Position numbers and translations under genes: made by a program. Below, one piece after another: positions 22,479-34,500 of a DNA stretch of 64,000 bases. This DNA comes from Arcuatula senhousia. Taxonomy: Eukaryota > Mollusca > Bivalvia > Mytilida > Mytilidae. Below the pieces are notes generated by a model, which did not search any database, was not told where the DNA came from, and worked only from the letters and a program-made list of their open reading frames with translations. Where the stretch lies: assembly GCA_963971305.1 (NCBI GenBank), contig OZ020313.1, forward strand, positions 19,975,260 through 20,039,259, in the 5' to 3' direction. Within the stretch, counting starts at the first letter, position 1, and the number at the start of each line of letters is the position of its first letter.

Positions 22479-25242
22479 AACAAGAGGCTCCCAGGAGCCT
22501 GAATCTCTCACCTGGTCTTGTTGTCAACCCTATGAAGAACTTTGTAAAGCTAAATAAACTGAACATTTAAGCAAGCAACAGCTTTTTCTCTTTCAGCAAT
22601 AGTTTTCATTCTGTAGGCCAAAAATGTGAAACATGTTATTTTAAGGGCCATCTGACAACTCTGTCTCTATAAAGACCTTTGTTGAGAGCTTAATGAACTG
22701 AACATTAAAGCAAGCAACCAATTTTCTTTTTCTGCTATAGTTATCATTTTATAAGCCAAAAACATGAAAACATGTTAATTTAGGGGCTGCAATCCCTCTA
22801 AGGGGTCATCTGAAAACTTCAACCCTATATAAATGCTTTTGTTGAGCTAAATGATTTGAACATTAAGCAAGCAACAACTTTTCTCTATCTGCAATAGTTT
22901 TCATTCTACAGACCAAAAACACTATATTTCACCTTTAACATGTTAATTTAGGGGCTGCAATCCCTCTAAGGGGTCATCTGAAAACTTCAACCCTATATAA
23001 ATGCTTTTGTTGAGCTAAATGATTTGAACATTAAGCAAGCAACAGCTTTTCTCTATCTGCAATAGTTTTCATTCTACAGACCAAAAACACTATATTTCAC
23101 CTTTAAGGGGCTGTAACCCCTATAAGGGGTCATTCAGATAACTTCGACTCTATGAACACTTTTGTAGAGCTAATTGAGCTGAACATTAAAGCAAGCAACA
23201 GCTTTTCTCTATCTGCTATAGTTTTCATTCTATAGACCAAAAACACTATTTTTCGCATTAAAGGGGCTGTAACCCCTATAAGGGGTCATCTGACAACTTC
23301 AACTCTATGGACACATTTGTAGAGCTAAATGAGTTGAACATTTAAGCAAGCAACAGCTTTTCTTCATCTGCAATAGTTTTCATTCTACAGGACAAAAACA
23401 CTATTTTTCGCCTTTAAGGGGCTGTAGCCCCTATAAGGAACATCTGACGACTTCCACTCTATGGACACTTTTGTAGAGCTAATTGAGCTGAACATTTAAG
23501 CAAGCAACAGCTTTTCACTATCTGCAAAAGTTTTCATTCTACAGGCCAAAAAAAAACCCCACTATTTTTTGCCTTTAAAGGGCTGTAACCCCTATAAGGG
23601 GTCATCTGACAACTTTAACTCTATGGACTTTTTTGTAGAGCTAATTGAGCTGAGCATTTAAGCAAGCAACAGCTGTTCTCTATCTGTAATAGTTTTCATT
23701 TAAGAAGCCAAAAACATGAAACAAGTGTGGCCACTAAAAGTATGTCTCGCCTGCCGGCACCATCGCTAAAATCAACTACCTAAGCTTTCATTTCTTGATA
23801 TAAACACAAAAAGTGTCAGTATACCTAATAACAGATGCCTAGCTATTATAACTTTCCAGCAATTGATCTTCCATAAAAGTCTTACAAAAAAGTTTTTCAG
23901 CCTGAAAAAGACCTAAGTTCACAGAGTCACTGGAGCGTGAAAATGGGGTCAGGGTCAAACGGCATGGTGACAGTTGCGTAGACCATAACCTGAACTGTCT
24001 GTATACTAAATATCAGATGCCTAGCTATTATACTTTTCAAGCAATTCATCATCCACAAAAGTCATACAAAAAAGTTTTTCGGCCTGAAAAAGACCTAAGT
24101 TCACAGAGTCACTGGAGCGTGAAAATGGGGTCAGGGTCAAACGGCATGGTGACAGTTGCGTAGACCATAACCTGAACTGTCTGTATACCAAATATCAGAT
24201 GCCTAGCTATTATACTTTTGAAGAAATTCATCGTCCACAAAAGTCTTACAAAAAAGTTTACGGGCTGAAAAAAGACCTAAGTTCACAGAGTCACTGGAGC
24301 GTGAAAATGGGGTCAGGGTCAAACGGCATGGTGACAGTTGCGTAGACCATAACCTGAACTGTCTGTATACCAAATATCAGATGCCTAGCTATTATACTTT
24401 TCAAGCAATTCATCGTCCACAAAAGTCTTACAAAAAAGTTTACGGCCTGAAAAAAGACCTAAGTTCACAGAGTCACTGGAGCGTGAAAATGGGGTCAGGG
24501 TCAAACGGCATGGCGACAGTTGCGTAGACCATACCCTCAACTGTCTGTATACCAAATATCAGATGCCTAGCTATTATACTTTTCAAGCAATTCATCGTCC
24601 ATAAAAGTCTTACAAAAAAGTTTACGCCGCCGCCGTCGCCGGAAAGTAATACCTATGTCTCGCCTTCCGCGACTATTCGTCGCAGGCGAGACAAAAATGC
24701 AATTTTTCACCTATAAGGGGCCGTAACTCCTATAAGGGGTCATCTGACAACTTTGACTCTATGGACTTTCTTGTAGAGCTAATTGAGCTGAACATTTAAG
24801 CAAGCAACAGCTTTTCTCTATCTGTAATAGTTTTCATTTAATAGGCCAAAAACATGAAAAAATGCTAATTTTCACCTATAAGGGGCCATAACTCCTATAA
24901 GGGGTCATCTGAGAACTTCGACCCAATGGAGACTTTTGTAGAGCTGTTGATGCTGAAGCAGCAGCGTGGCATCAGATTTCATCTATCTCTTATACTTTTT
25001 GATTTACAAGCCAAAAACAGTAGTCTGACCCCCCTGGTCTATTTTTAGTAACGGTGGCCATGTTTTTTGACGGATCAATAATCCAAACACAAGTTTGGTC
25101 CAGGACACCCTAAGGATCAATCATACCAAGTTTCATTGAATTCTGTTCAGTAGTTTCAGAGGAGAAGATTTTTGAAAAATTGTTAACGGACGACGACGAC
25201 GACGGCCGCCAAGTGATGGCAATAGCTCACATGGAGAGCTAA
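22479..25242 (+). mobile_element. F1 family element, long copy with nested F4
   Basis: 5' end AACAAGAGGCTCCCAGGAGC then CTCACCTGG. 3' end CAATAGCTCACATGG followed by AGAGCTAA, with part of the hairpin lost compared with 39511. About ten internal ~155-bp units (ATGAGCTGAACATT, CTCTATCTGCAATAG, AACCCCTATAAGGGGTCATC) are broken at 23726-24693 by F4. The element itself sits in the 22-bp minisatellite, which flanks it on both sides. Confidence 0.85.
23726..24693 (+). mobile_element. F4 family element nested in F1
   Basis: 3' hairpin: TGTCTCGCCT at 24656 pairs with AGGCGAGACA ending 24693. The 5' subterminal copy TATGTCTCGCCTGCCGG is at 23740. In between are four units of ~180 bp, each with 'CAGATGCCTAGCTATTATAC' and 'GGAGCGTGAAAATGGGGTC'. 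Units are nearly identical, indicating recent amplification. F1 sequence resumes directly after the hairpin (AAAATGCAATTTTTCACC). Confidence 0.85.
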
Positions 25243-25254
25243 TAATCAATAAAT

Positions 25255-25530
25255 TCAATGTAATGAATAACAGTGTTATGAACCTATTTCATGTTATGAA
25301 CTAATGTATTCAGTGTTATGAACCAATCAATTCAGAGTTATGAACATATCTATTTAGTGTTATGTACCAATGTATTCAGTCGCATACACTTATTACAAAT
25401 CTCATTATTTTCAATTATGAACCAATTTATTCAGTGTTATGAACCAATTTATACAGTGTTATGAACCAATGTATTCAGTTTTATTAACCAATGTATTCAG
25501 TGTTATGAACCAATGTATTCATTGTAATCG
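25255..25530. repeat. 22-bp minisatellite, right remnant
   Basis: Continues the 20030-22450 array beyond the F1 insertion, with degenerate copies (CAGTGTTATGAACCAATTTA). Confidence 0.85.
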
Positions 25531-25687
25531 GGATATAATGAAGATTATGTCCAAAAGACATGATCTCATTTTTCACATAACACCTTTTCCCCTGAATTCC
25601 TAAACAATCATGATGATGCGATTTTATGATGTTTCATTCACACTCTAATGCATACATGGAATGTGTATAAAGTTTCATGATGATAGC

Positions 25688-25893
25688 ATACCGTATAGCG
25701 GGAAATTTTCGCTATATTTGTGACCATTACTCGATTGCGAAATTTAGAACCCCCGTAAAATAAAATAAACATAAATTTGTATTGGGAATATTATTAAATC
25801 GCTAAAATAAATGTCCGCATATATAACAACTTGGTCATTTGGTATAAACTCGCGAAATTTGCACGCCACGAAAATAATCCGCTATAGGGTATA
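25688..25893. mobile_element. Small MITE with TA-like ends
   Basis: Left end ATACCGTATAGCGGGAAATT and right end CGCTATAGGGTATAT are imperfect inverted repeats extended by 'TTTTCGC'-like motifs. About 205 bp, non-coding. Its layout resembles that at 49922-50130. Confidence 0.6.
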
Positions 25894-26797
25894 TACTTCC
25901 TTTAACTTTTTGGAACATACAAATCGTCCTGAAGACTACATGTACATTCTGCTTGTCTCTCTTCTCTTGTAAGAGTGAAAAAAAAATTAAGGGGGAACTT
26001 GCAGGTGATCACATGACCAGCCAAAAATTAATTTAAACTTGCCATTTAACTTAATACTAAAAGGTGTTCAAGATTTTGAAATTCCATTTAAAAAATATCA
26101 TAATGATATATTCTTAACTTTGTTTCGATATTAAAAGCATAAAAACTATTTTTTCTTTATTTTGTTAGTTTCATTTTATGAAATATTCTTCAAACCTAAC
26201 GGATTCTCATATTTCTGCATTTTGACAAAGGGAGATAATTTATGTCTAAATTGGCCAATTTTGACCACTTTTTGACATATTTTTGTATTTATCTGAAAAA
26301 CTAACTCAGAAGCACCCCCTTTTCTTCAAACCATTTTAAAGCAATATAACAGCCAAATATAATATAAAAAAATTAAAAAATTCTATTGATCAGATTTTTA
26401 AAAAATCAGAATTTTCCTTTAAAAATATGTACTTTCTTTAACATTTCAATGTAAAAAAGCCAACCTTCAGAACCAGGTATCGCGAAAACTAACTCAGAAG
26501 CATGCCTTTTTCGAAGTGGCTTTTCAAAGTGTATCTCTTGATGTGTCTATTTACAAATTTTAAAGAAAATCTATTGACAAGAAATTTTTTTGGTGTTTGG
26601 TGCAAGTACCCCCTTTAATTCAAATTATCTCCCCTGAATGACATTTAAAAGCAATGCAATTTTTTCATGCATATCTCTATATGATCTAATTTTTTGTGTA
26701 GTTTCAGTAAAATTCATCAAGTGTTTTAGAAGGAGTTAAGATTACAAGATATAAGATCAGACAGACAAACAGACTGATTTCTATATACCTCCACAAG
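25894..26797. other. Intergenic, no supported gene
   Basis: AT-rich. Two similar passages (around 26290 and 26490) share 'AAAACTAACTCAGAAGCA', so this is probably old repeat DNA. No coding or RNA signal seen. Confidence 0.4.
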
Positions 26798-27205
26798 CAC
26801 AAGGATAGATCTGTCGTTTAAAGGAAACCCGTGGTCCCCCTGGTATCATACACTAATGTCATTTGTCTATGCAAATAAAAATAGTTCAACACTTATATAT
26901 CTAAAGAGGACCAGAGGTACCCCAATGTTATAGGTCCCCTATAGATAAACCACTGGGTAAACTCTTGCCCCCAATAGATATAACATCGGGTTACCTCTGG
27001 TCCCCTATAGATAAACCATTAGGTTAACTCTTGTCCCCTATAGATATAACATTGGGTTACCTCTGGTCTCCTATGGATATATAAGTGTTGAACTATTCTT
27101 ATTTGCGTAGATGACCTACATTAGTGTATGATATCAGGGGGACCACAGGTCTCCTTCTTATGGGGGACCACAGGTCCTCTTCGACCGACAGATCTATCCT
27201 TGTGC
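26798..27205. mobile_element. Foldback element, ~105-bp arms
   Basis: The left arm starts CACAAGGATAGATCTGTCG (26798). The right arm ends with its complement, CGACAGATCTATCCTTGTG (27205). Both arms also share the ATCATACACTAATGT and TAGTTCAACACTTATATAT motifs. The core has two or three ~60-bp direct units with 'GATATAACATCGGGTTACCT' and 'CCCCTATAGATAAACCA'. Non-coding. Confidence 0.8.
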
Positions 27206-28350
27206 CCTACACAAAGTTTACTTGCAGGGGGTATAATGATACCAGCACAGTCTGATAGTTGATGCAAACGTATAACACCATACACATATAAAATTTTAAT
27301 GAACACATTTTGGTTGTTTAATATAAACATATCATAAAAATAACAGAATGATCTTACTACTCATAACCACACAAACATAGCAGGAGAACAATAGGATTGA
27401 TAATTGTAAATAAAATTCCTGAATTTTCATTTTTTTTTTTGTTAATTGGATACTGGTCACAGAATAGATCTCTGCATCTCATTTTCAAATGTCTATTGTG
27501 AAACTATATATATTTGGACTATCAGATTAAGTGTAAAATATAACCTTATATATCTTAAAAAGAGGCAAGAATGAGATTTACAATTACCTTTCCATAATTT
27601 TAAAGCAATATAATCAACAAAATGGCAAATAAAAAGCTACGCCGAGCGCAGCATGATACAACCGCAACAAGTTGAACCCTGTACGTTGGAGGCCCAATAT
27701 GGATAGTCCATTGCTTTGGTCACATGAAGCCCATGGTGGACTTACAAAGCTTTTTGAAACATGCATCCTGTGGTGGACTTAGAAATGCATTTACATCAAC
27801 ATCTTATACAAAAAGCCTTATTTCTATACATGTATTAATTTTATTTTACCATTTTGGCCCTTTGACCCCTAATTCCTCAAAAATGGTAAAAGATATTGCT
27901 AATCTGATAAAAAAAATAATAGGAAATTGTGTACATTGAATCCAATGAAAAAAAGATTTTGAAAATCGGACCACAAATAAAAAAGTTGATTTAATGGACG
28001 TGGCCTGTCTTTAGCCCCCTGTAACAATGTAATGGTGAAATACATATCAAAATCATTGACACATTTTGTTGACAGAATTTAATGATGAATTCAACAAAGA
28101 AAGAATTTTCAAAATCTAATGAATAATAAACATTCTACAACAGTTTTGTCAATACACCCGTTTTAGCCCTTTTTTCTAAAACAGTAGGGGCCACAAACCC
28201 CAAATACAAAACCAAGATTCCTTTAGTGGATATAATCATCATATATAAACTTCATAACAATAGGCATGCCCACTACAACTTAATTTTTGGTATAAAACTA
28301 TTTGCATTGACAAACTTTTAAAAATGGTGTTTTTGGCCCCTAATTTCTCA

Positions 28351-29609
28351 ATAAAAAGCTACGCCGAGCGCAGCATGATACGACCGCAACAAGTTGAACC
28401 CTGTACGTTGGAGGCCCAATATGGATAGTCCATTGCTTTGGTCACATGAAGCCCATGGTGGACTTACAAAGCTTTTTGACACATGCATCCTGTGGTGGAC
28501 TTATAGAAATGCATTTTTGACAAATATATTTACATCAACATCTTATACAAAAAGCCTTATTTCTATACATGTATTAATTTACAATTTTGGCCCTTTGACC
28601 CCTAATTCCTCAAAAATGGTAAAAGATATTGCTAATCCGATAAAAAATTAATAGGAAATTGTGTACATGGAATCCGATGAAAAAAAGATTTTGAAAATCG
28701 GACCACAAATAAAAAAGTTGATTTTATGGGCGTGCCCTGTCTTTAGCCCCCTGTAACAATGTAATGGTGAAAAACATATCAAAATCATTGACACATTTTG
28801 TTGACAGAATTTAATGATGAATTCAACAAAGAAAGAATTTTCAAAATCTAATGAATAATAAACATTCTACAACAGTTTTGTCAATACACCCGTTTTAGCC
28901 CTTTTTGGCCCTTTTTTCTAAAACAGTAGGGGCCACAAACCCCAAATACAAAACCAAGATTCCTTTAGTGGATATAATCATCATATATAAACTTCATAAC
29001 AATTGGCAGGCCCACTACAACTTGATTTTTGGTATAAAACTATTTGCATTGACAAACTTTTAAAAATGGTGTTTTTGGCCCCTTTGACCCCAAATTTCTC
29101 AAAAACGGTAAGAGATATTGCAAATCGGATTGAAAAACGCAGGCAGGGATTTTCACAAGGATTCCAATGAAAAAAAGATTTTGAAAATCGGACCACAAAT
29201 AAAAAAGTCGATTTTTGGGGTGTGGCCCCTTTTTGACCCCCCGTAGCAATGTAACGGTGCAATAAATATCAAAATCATTGACACATTTAGTTGACAGAAT
29301 TTAATGAGGAATTCATTAAAAAAAGAATTTTCAAAATCGAATGAATAACAAACATTTTACAACAGTTTTGTCAATACACCCGTTTTAGCCCCTTTTGGCC
29401 CTTTTTTCTAAAACGGTAGGGGCTACAAACCCCAAATACAATACCAACCTTCCTTTAGTGGTTACAAACATCATATCAAAATTTTAAAACAATTGAACAA
29501 CATTTACTCAAGTTATCGCACGGAAACCAAATGTTCCCAGACGACAACGACGACAACGACGACGACATCGCCATAACATTATACGATCGCAAAATTTTGC
29601 GGTCGTATA
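28351..29609 (+). mobile_element. Inner F5 copy (self-nested)
   Basis: Complete head-to-hairpin copy inserted in the outer F5 between 'CCCTAATTTCTCAA' and 'AAACGGCAAGAGATATTGC'. The uninterrupted version of that junction is seen inside this inner copy at 29090-29118, which supports the reading. Confidence 0.75.
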
Positions 29610-29644
29610 AAAACGGCAAGAGATATTGCAAATCTGATTGAAAA

Positions 29645-30280
29645 ATAGGGCATGTAATGGGACATTAAATGATACCCTGCCACGTTATAATAACAAAAGT
29701 TCATAAAATTTGATTTCAAAGTGGCCTATCTTGAAAACTGTTTTTCGGATCATGCTGGAAATTGAACTTGACCTGTATTTTATTGTACTCAATAGTTGTA
29801 CAAAATATCAATTGAATCCCATGACGCGTTTTTTAAGTATTGGTCAGAAACTCAAAATTTCATAAAATTTGATTTTTCAAAGTGGCCTATCTCGAAAACT
29901 ATTTTTTGGATCATGCTGGAGATCGAACTTGACCTGCATTTTATTGTACTAAACAGCTGTGCAAAATATCATTGAAATCCTTGAACGCGTTTTCAAGTTA
30001 TTGGTCGGAAACTCAAAATTTCATGAAATTTGATTTTTCAAAGTGGCCTATCTCGAAAACTATTTTTTGGATCATGCTGGAAATCGAACTTGACCTGTAT
30101 TTTATTGTACTCAACAGCTGTGCAAAATATCATTCAAATCCTTTGACGCGTTTTCAAGTTATTGGTCGGAAACCTTCGGGGGACGGACAGACGGACAGAC
30201 AGACGGACGGACGGACAGACACCGAAAAAAACAGAGGGTATAACATAATACCCTGCCACTTCGTGTGGCGGGGTATAAAA
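29645..30280 (+). mobile_element. F6 family element, complete
   Basis: 3' hairpin ATACCCTGCCAC / GTGGCGGGGTAT at 30248-30276. 5' subterminal copy GATACCCTGCCACG at 29671. Three internal units of ~150 bp contain 'AAAGTGGCCTATCTCGAAAA' and 'TCATGCTGGA'. A GGACGGACAGACGGAC tract precedes the hairpin. It is inserted in F5 at GATTGAAAAA / CGCAGGCAGGG, a junction seen intact at 29130. Confidence 0.85.
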
Positions 30281-31228
30281 ACGCAGGCAGGGATTTTCAC
30301 AAGGATTCCAATGAAAAAAAGATTTTGAAAATCGGACCACAAATAAAAAAGTCAATTTTTGGGGTGTGGCCCCTTTTTGACCCCCAGTATCAATGTAACA
30401 GTGCAATATATATCAAAACCATTGACACATTTTGTAGACAGAATTTAATGATGAATTCAATAAAAAAAGAATTTTCAAAATCTAATGAATAATAAACATT
30501 TTACAACAGTTTTGTCAATACACCCGTTTTAGCCCTTTTTGGCCCTTTTTTCTAAAATGATAGGGGCCACAAACCCCAAATACAATACCAACCTTCCTTA
30601 AGTGGTAACAAACATCATATCTAAATTTCATAACATTCGGTCAATATTTACTCAAGTTATCGCACGGAAACCAAAGTGTCCACAGACGACGACGCCGACG
30701 ACGACGACATCGCCATAACATTATACGATCGCAAAAATTTTGCTGTCATATAAAAAAAATACTACAGTTTAAATTTGTATTATGAAAATTACCTTTCATG
30801 TTGTAATTTTCTGCCAATTAAAGTTCTTATTTCTAATAATCCAACAAATGGAAGTGCATGCACTCTGTAACCAAGCAACAAGCAACATCATTACACAGTA
30901 CATAAAATACAGTAAGAAATCCAATGAAAGACATTTGGGGATCAACCTTAATAACTCAAAATGCAAATAAATTGCAATGAACCAGTTCACATTGATGTTG
31001 CTTAGGTTTGTAGCACTATAAACATATACTATGTACACTATGACAAGAAATAACTTAGGAAAACTCCTAGTAATCATATTATTCAAGGATCTGGATACAG
31101 GCCTGTTTTCTTGCTTGTACTGTGGATTCATTATTTTCATGGGGTCTTATTTTGCGGTTTTCAACAAAAAGGCTTTGTCATGTTTGTTGGATGGATTTTG
31201 AGCTTTGTGGTTTGTCAATGGTGTTACC

Positions 31229-31234
31229 TTTATT
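31229..31234 (-). terminator. Candidate poly(A) signal of the RFWD3-like gene
   Basis: Minus-strand AATAAA about 165 bp after the stop at 31399. No nearer perfect hexamer was found. Confidence 0.4.
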
Positions 31235-31398
31235 GCAATGGTTGCCTGCCTCTCATCAATGATATTAAACCACAAATTTTAAAACGAATACCCCTGTAAT
31301 TATTAATGAAACCACAGTACCACATTTGCTACAATCTTTCTTCAAGACACATTTCTTCTTATTTGTCTACTGCAATTATTACATGACATTTAAACATA

Positions 31399-31548
31399 TC
31401 AGCACCATTTGAACACTTTTAATACTTTGTCTGTCAATGCAGCAAGGTAAGTCACATTGTTTGTTTTTATAGAACAGATATCTAACACAGCGCCATCTGT
31501 CCTCAGCCTCTGTTTCAACTGACTTGTCCCACAATCCCACACATGGAC
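31399..31548 (-). CDS. RFWD3: RFWD3-like, last coding exon
   Basis: Acceptor TTATTTACAG, phase 0. Encodes [20 protein letters not shown], then VLDICS, and ends [16 protein letters not shown]. Matches the terminal WD40 strand set of RFWD3 (C-terminal ...KWE in vertebrates). The longer open frame here is in the wrong phase. Confidence 0.88.
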   Translation of the reverse strand, partial: VHVWDCGTSQLKQRLRTDGAVLDICSIKTNNVTYLAALTDKVLKVFKWC

Positions 31549-34500
31549 CTGTAAATAAAATAATGAAATATAAAAATATGTTATTTACCAGTATATCAAT
31601 GAAATAAATTAAGACCAATATAAAAAATATCCTTGATTCTCCCCTTGATCCCCTCCCTTTCCGATTTTCTCAGCCACCCCAAAAATTTTATTTTGATTTT
31701 TTGGCAAGTTATATGCATTTTTGGCCAATTTTCTTTAAAATGATAGAATATCCTATCAAAATTGATAAAAAATAAAATTTGCCCGTCGGCCCCATATTTT
31801 CATAGAATGAGACAAGAATCTAGTAATTATTTTATTATGGCCTAAGACTAAGACTGTGAATATCAATGTTCTTAACTATATCTGTAACGTGACGGTACCC
31901 AAATTGCAACAACTTTGACAGTTTTTGTCTCGTATCTTTATCTGGACATGATTGCTTAAAGTTTTGGTTGATGTGTTTTAAGAGGAAGGTTTATTGTTTT
32001 TATCAATACAGAAAGAATTTTAATATTTGATACACAAATGTCATAAAAAAGATTTAAAGACACTTGGGAATGACCCTAATTTTTCACATCAGGGGTACCC
32101 AAATTGCACATGGGGGTAAAATTTTTACTCCTTTAGATTTCTCTTAAAAATCTTGCTTCATTATTGAAAGTAATTACTTTAATTTATTTTTATTACATAA
32201 TCCCATCAAGAAAAGGTATGTCAAAAAATTTTAAGGGCATTTCATGACTCCTGGTCGGATTTTTAGACATTTTCACAGTATTTCTCTAAAAAGACCGTAT
32301 AATTGTATATTTTCTTGTTTGAAGCTAAAACAAGGGTATAGACATGCAAAGTCCGTTGTAAATGAAGCATGTACATCTTTTAAATATTTAAAAATACAAA
32401 ATACAAACATAACTGACCTGAAAACAAAGTTAATTTGAAGTCTAAATTTAGGTCTCCATTACGTCATCTATTGCGGACGTGATAGAAAGCACTTTTATTT
32501 TAGTTCCGGGTTGAGATCTTGAAATATAAACATGAATTTTGCTGTCTGAATAATTTGGCAACAAATGATATTTAGCAAAATGAAAAATATACAACTATTG
32601 TCCAGATTTTCAACATAAAACAGAAGTCTTGTCTGTTGCACGGCAATTTTCAATGTGGAGCCATAAATTGCATCAGGTCTATCAATTCAGTTGTATTTTC
32701 TATCAGAAATGACTTTTTAATTCATATTTTCATTGAATACTTTAGAAAAATAATCAAATATTAAAAATTATGAAACAAAAACTGGCCATACTAAACAATC
32801 CTATTATTTTAAAACAATTTATGTAGAGTGTTGCAATTTGGGTAGCGTTACGTTACAGGATGATGTGGTGTATGTTAATGGTATTTTTGTAAAATAAGTA
32901 CATGATGTTGGTACCATAAATACCTCAAAAAAGTCTGAGATTCAGGGTTGTTTTAGTGAACATTAAATGCTTTAAAACCTTGAACCTGAAACAACAGTTC
33001 CCCATTTTTGTTTCATATCTTTTTTTAGTTCAACAATTTTTAAATGGTTAAAAGGTGAAATTACAAATTTAAACATTTATTATGTTCCCCAAACGAAGTG
33101 TGGGAACATATTGTTTTTACTCCGTTTCTTATTATTCTTATTAAGTCGCCCAAAACAAAGTTTGGGAGACTTATTGTTTTTGCACCGTTTCTTATTATTA
33201 TTATTAAGTCGCCCAAAACAAAGTTTGGGAGACTTATTGTTTTTGCACCGTTTCTTATTATTATTAAGTCGCCCAAAACAAAGTTTGGGAGACTTATTGT
33301 TTTTGCACCGTTTCTTATTATTATTATTATTATTATTATTATTCTTCTGATTCTTTATCGTAAAGTTGTCCTCCCTAATACAATAAAATGGTTCAAGGAA
33401 ATTGAATAACACTTGTTGGATTGGATAGTGGGTCACTCAAAGGCGTGTAATCAAGTTTTGAAATTTTCAAGATGGCCGCCGTTTCAAAATGGCGGCCGTC
33501 GGAAAAAGTGGGCGGAAATTTTTTTTTCATCGGATCGTCTTGAAAATTGGTCATCTGGGTAAAACGGGTATGCTGAATTCAAATCTGCGACCAGATTTGA
33601 AATCCGACTTCCGGTTTAAAAATGGCGGCCATTTTACTACACCCGCCCCCCTTAGAAATGTGAACTTTGTCCGATTTCAATGAAATTTTATTTCTATACA
33701 TATTTTATTGTACTGAAAGGGACGAAAAAGTATCCAAGGCGATTTTGGGCGACTTGTGTGTTGGCATCCCAACACAAATTATAGCTAGTTATTATTATTA
33801 TTATTCTTCTGATTCTTTATCGTAAAGTTGTCCTCCCTAATACAAGAAAATGGTTCAAGGAAATTGAATAACACTTGTTGGATTGGATAGTGGGTCACTC
33901 AAAGGCGTGTAATCAAGTTTTGAAATTTTCAAGATGGCCGCCGTTTCAAAATGGCGGCCGTCGGAAAAAGTGGGCGGAAAATTTTTTTTCATCGGATCGT
34001 CTTGAAAATTGGTCATCTGGGTAAAACGGGTATGCTGAATTCAAATCTGCGACCAGATTTGAAATCCGACTTCCGGTTTCAAAATGGCGGCCATTTTACT
34101 ACACCCGCCCCCCTTAGAAATGTGAACTTTGTCCGATTTCAATGAAATTTTAATTCTATACATATTTTATTGCACTGAATGGGAAGAAACAGTATCCAAG
34201 GCGATTTTGGGCGACTTGTGTGTTGGCATCCCAACACAAATTATAGCTAGTTATTCTTCTGATTCTTTATCGTAAAGTTATCCTCCCTAATACAAGAAAA
34301 TGGTTCAAGGAAATTGAATAACACTTGTTGGATTGGATAGTGGGTCACTCAAAGGCGTGTAATCAAGTTTTGAAATTTTCAAGATGGCCGCCGTTTCAAA
34401 ATGGCGGCCGTCGGAAAAAGTGGGCGGAAATTTTTTTTTTATCGGATCGTCTTGAAAATTGGTCATCTGGGTAAAACGGGTATGCTGAATTCAAATCTGC

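Larger units (their letters stand above)
27632..30752 (+). mobile_element. F5 family element containing a second F5 and an F6
   Basis: The 5' head AAGCTACGCCGAGCGCAGCA with the subterminal arm ATACAACCGCAACAAG starts at 27632. The outer 3' hairpin TATACGATCGCAAAAATTTT is at 30721-30752. A second complete head starts at 28351 and its hairpin (TACGATCGCAAAATTTTGCG then GTCGTA) ends near 29609, after which the outer body resumes with AACGGCAAGAGATATTGC. F6 interrupts the outer body at 29645-30280. The end module has a GACGACAACGACG tract. Non-coding throughout. Confidence 0.8.

Noticed and set aside
31379..31618. 79-codon minus frame at the RFWD3 3' end
   Set aside because: Out of phase with the splice-consistent exon 31399-31548, whose frame encodes the conserved RFWD3 C-terminus.
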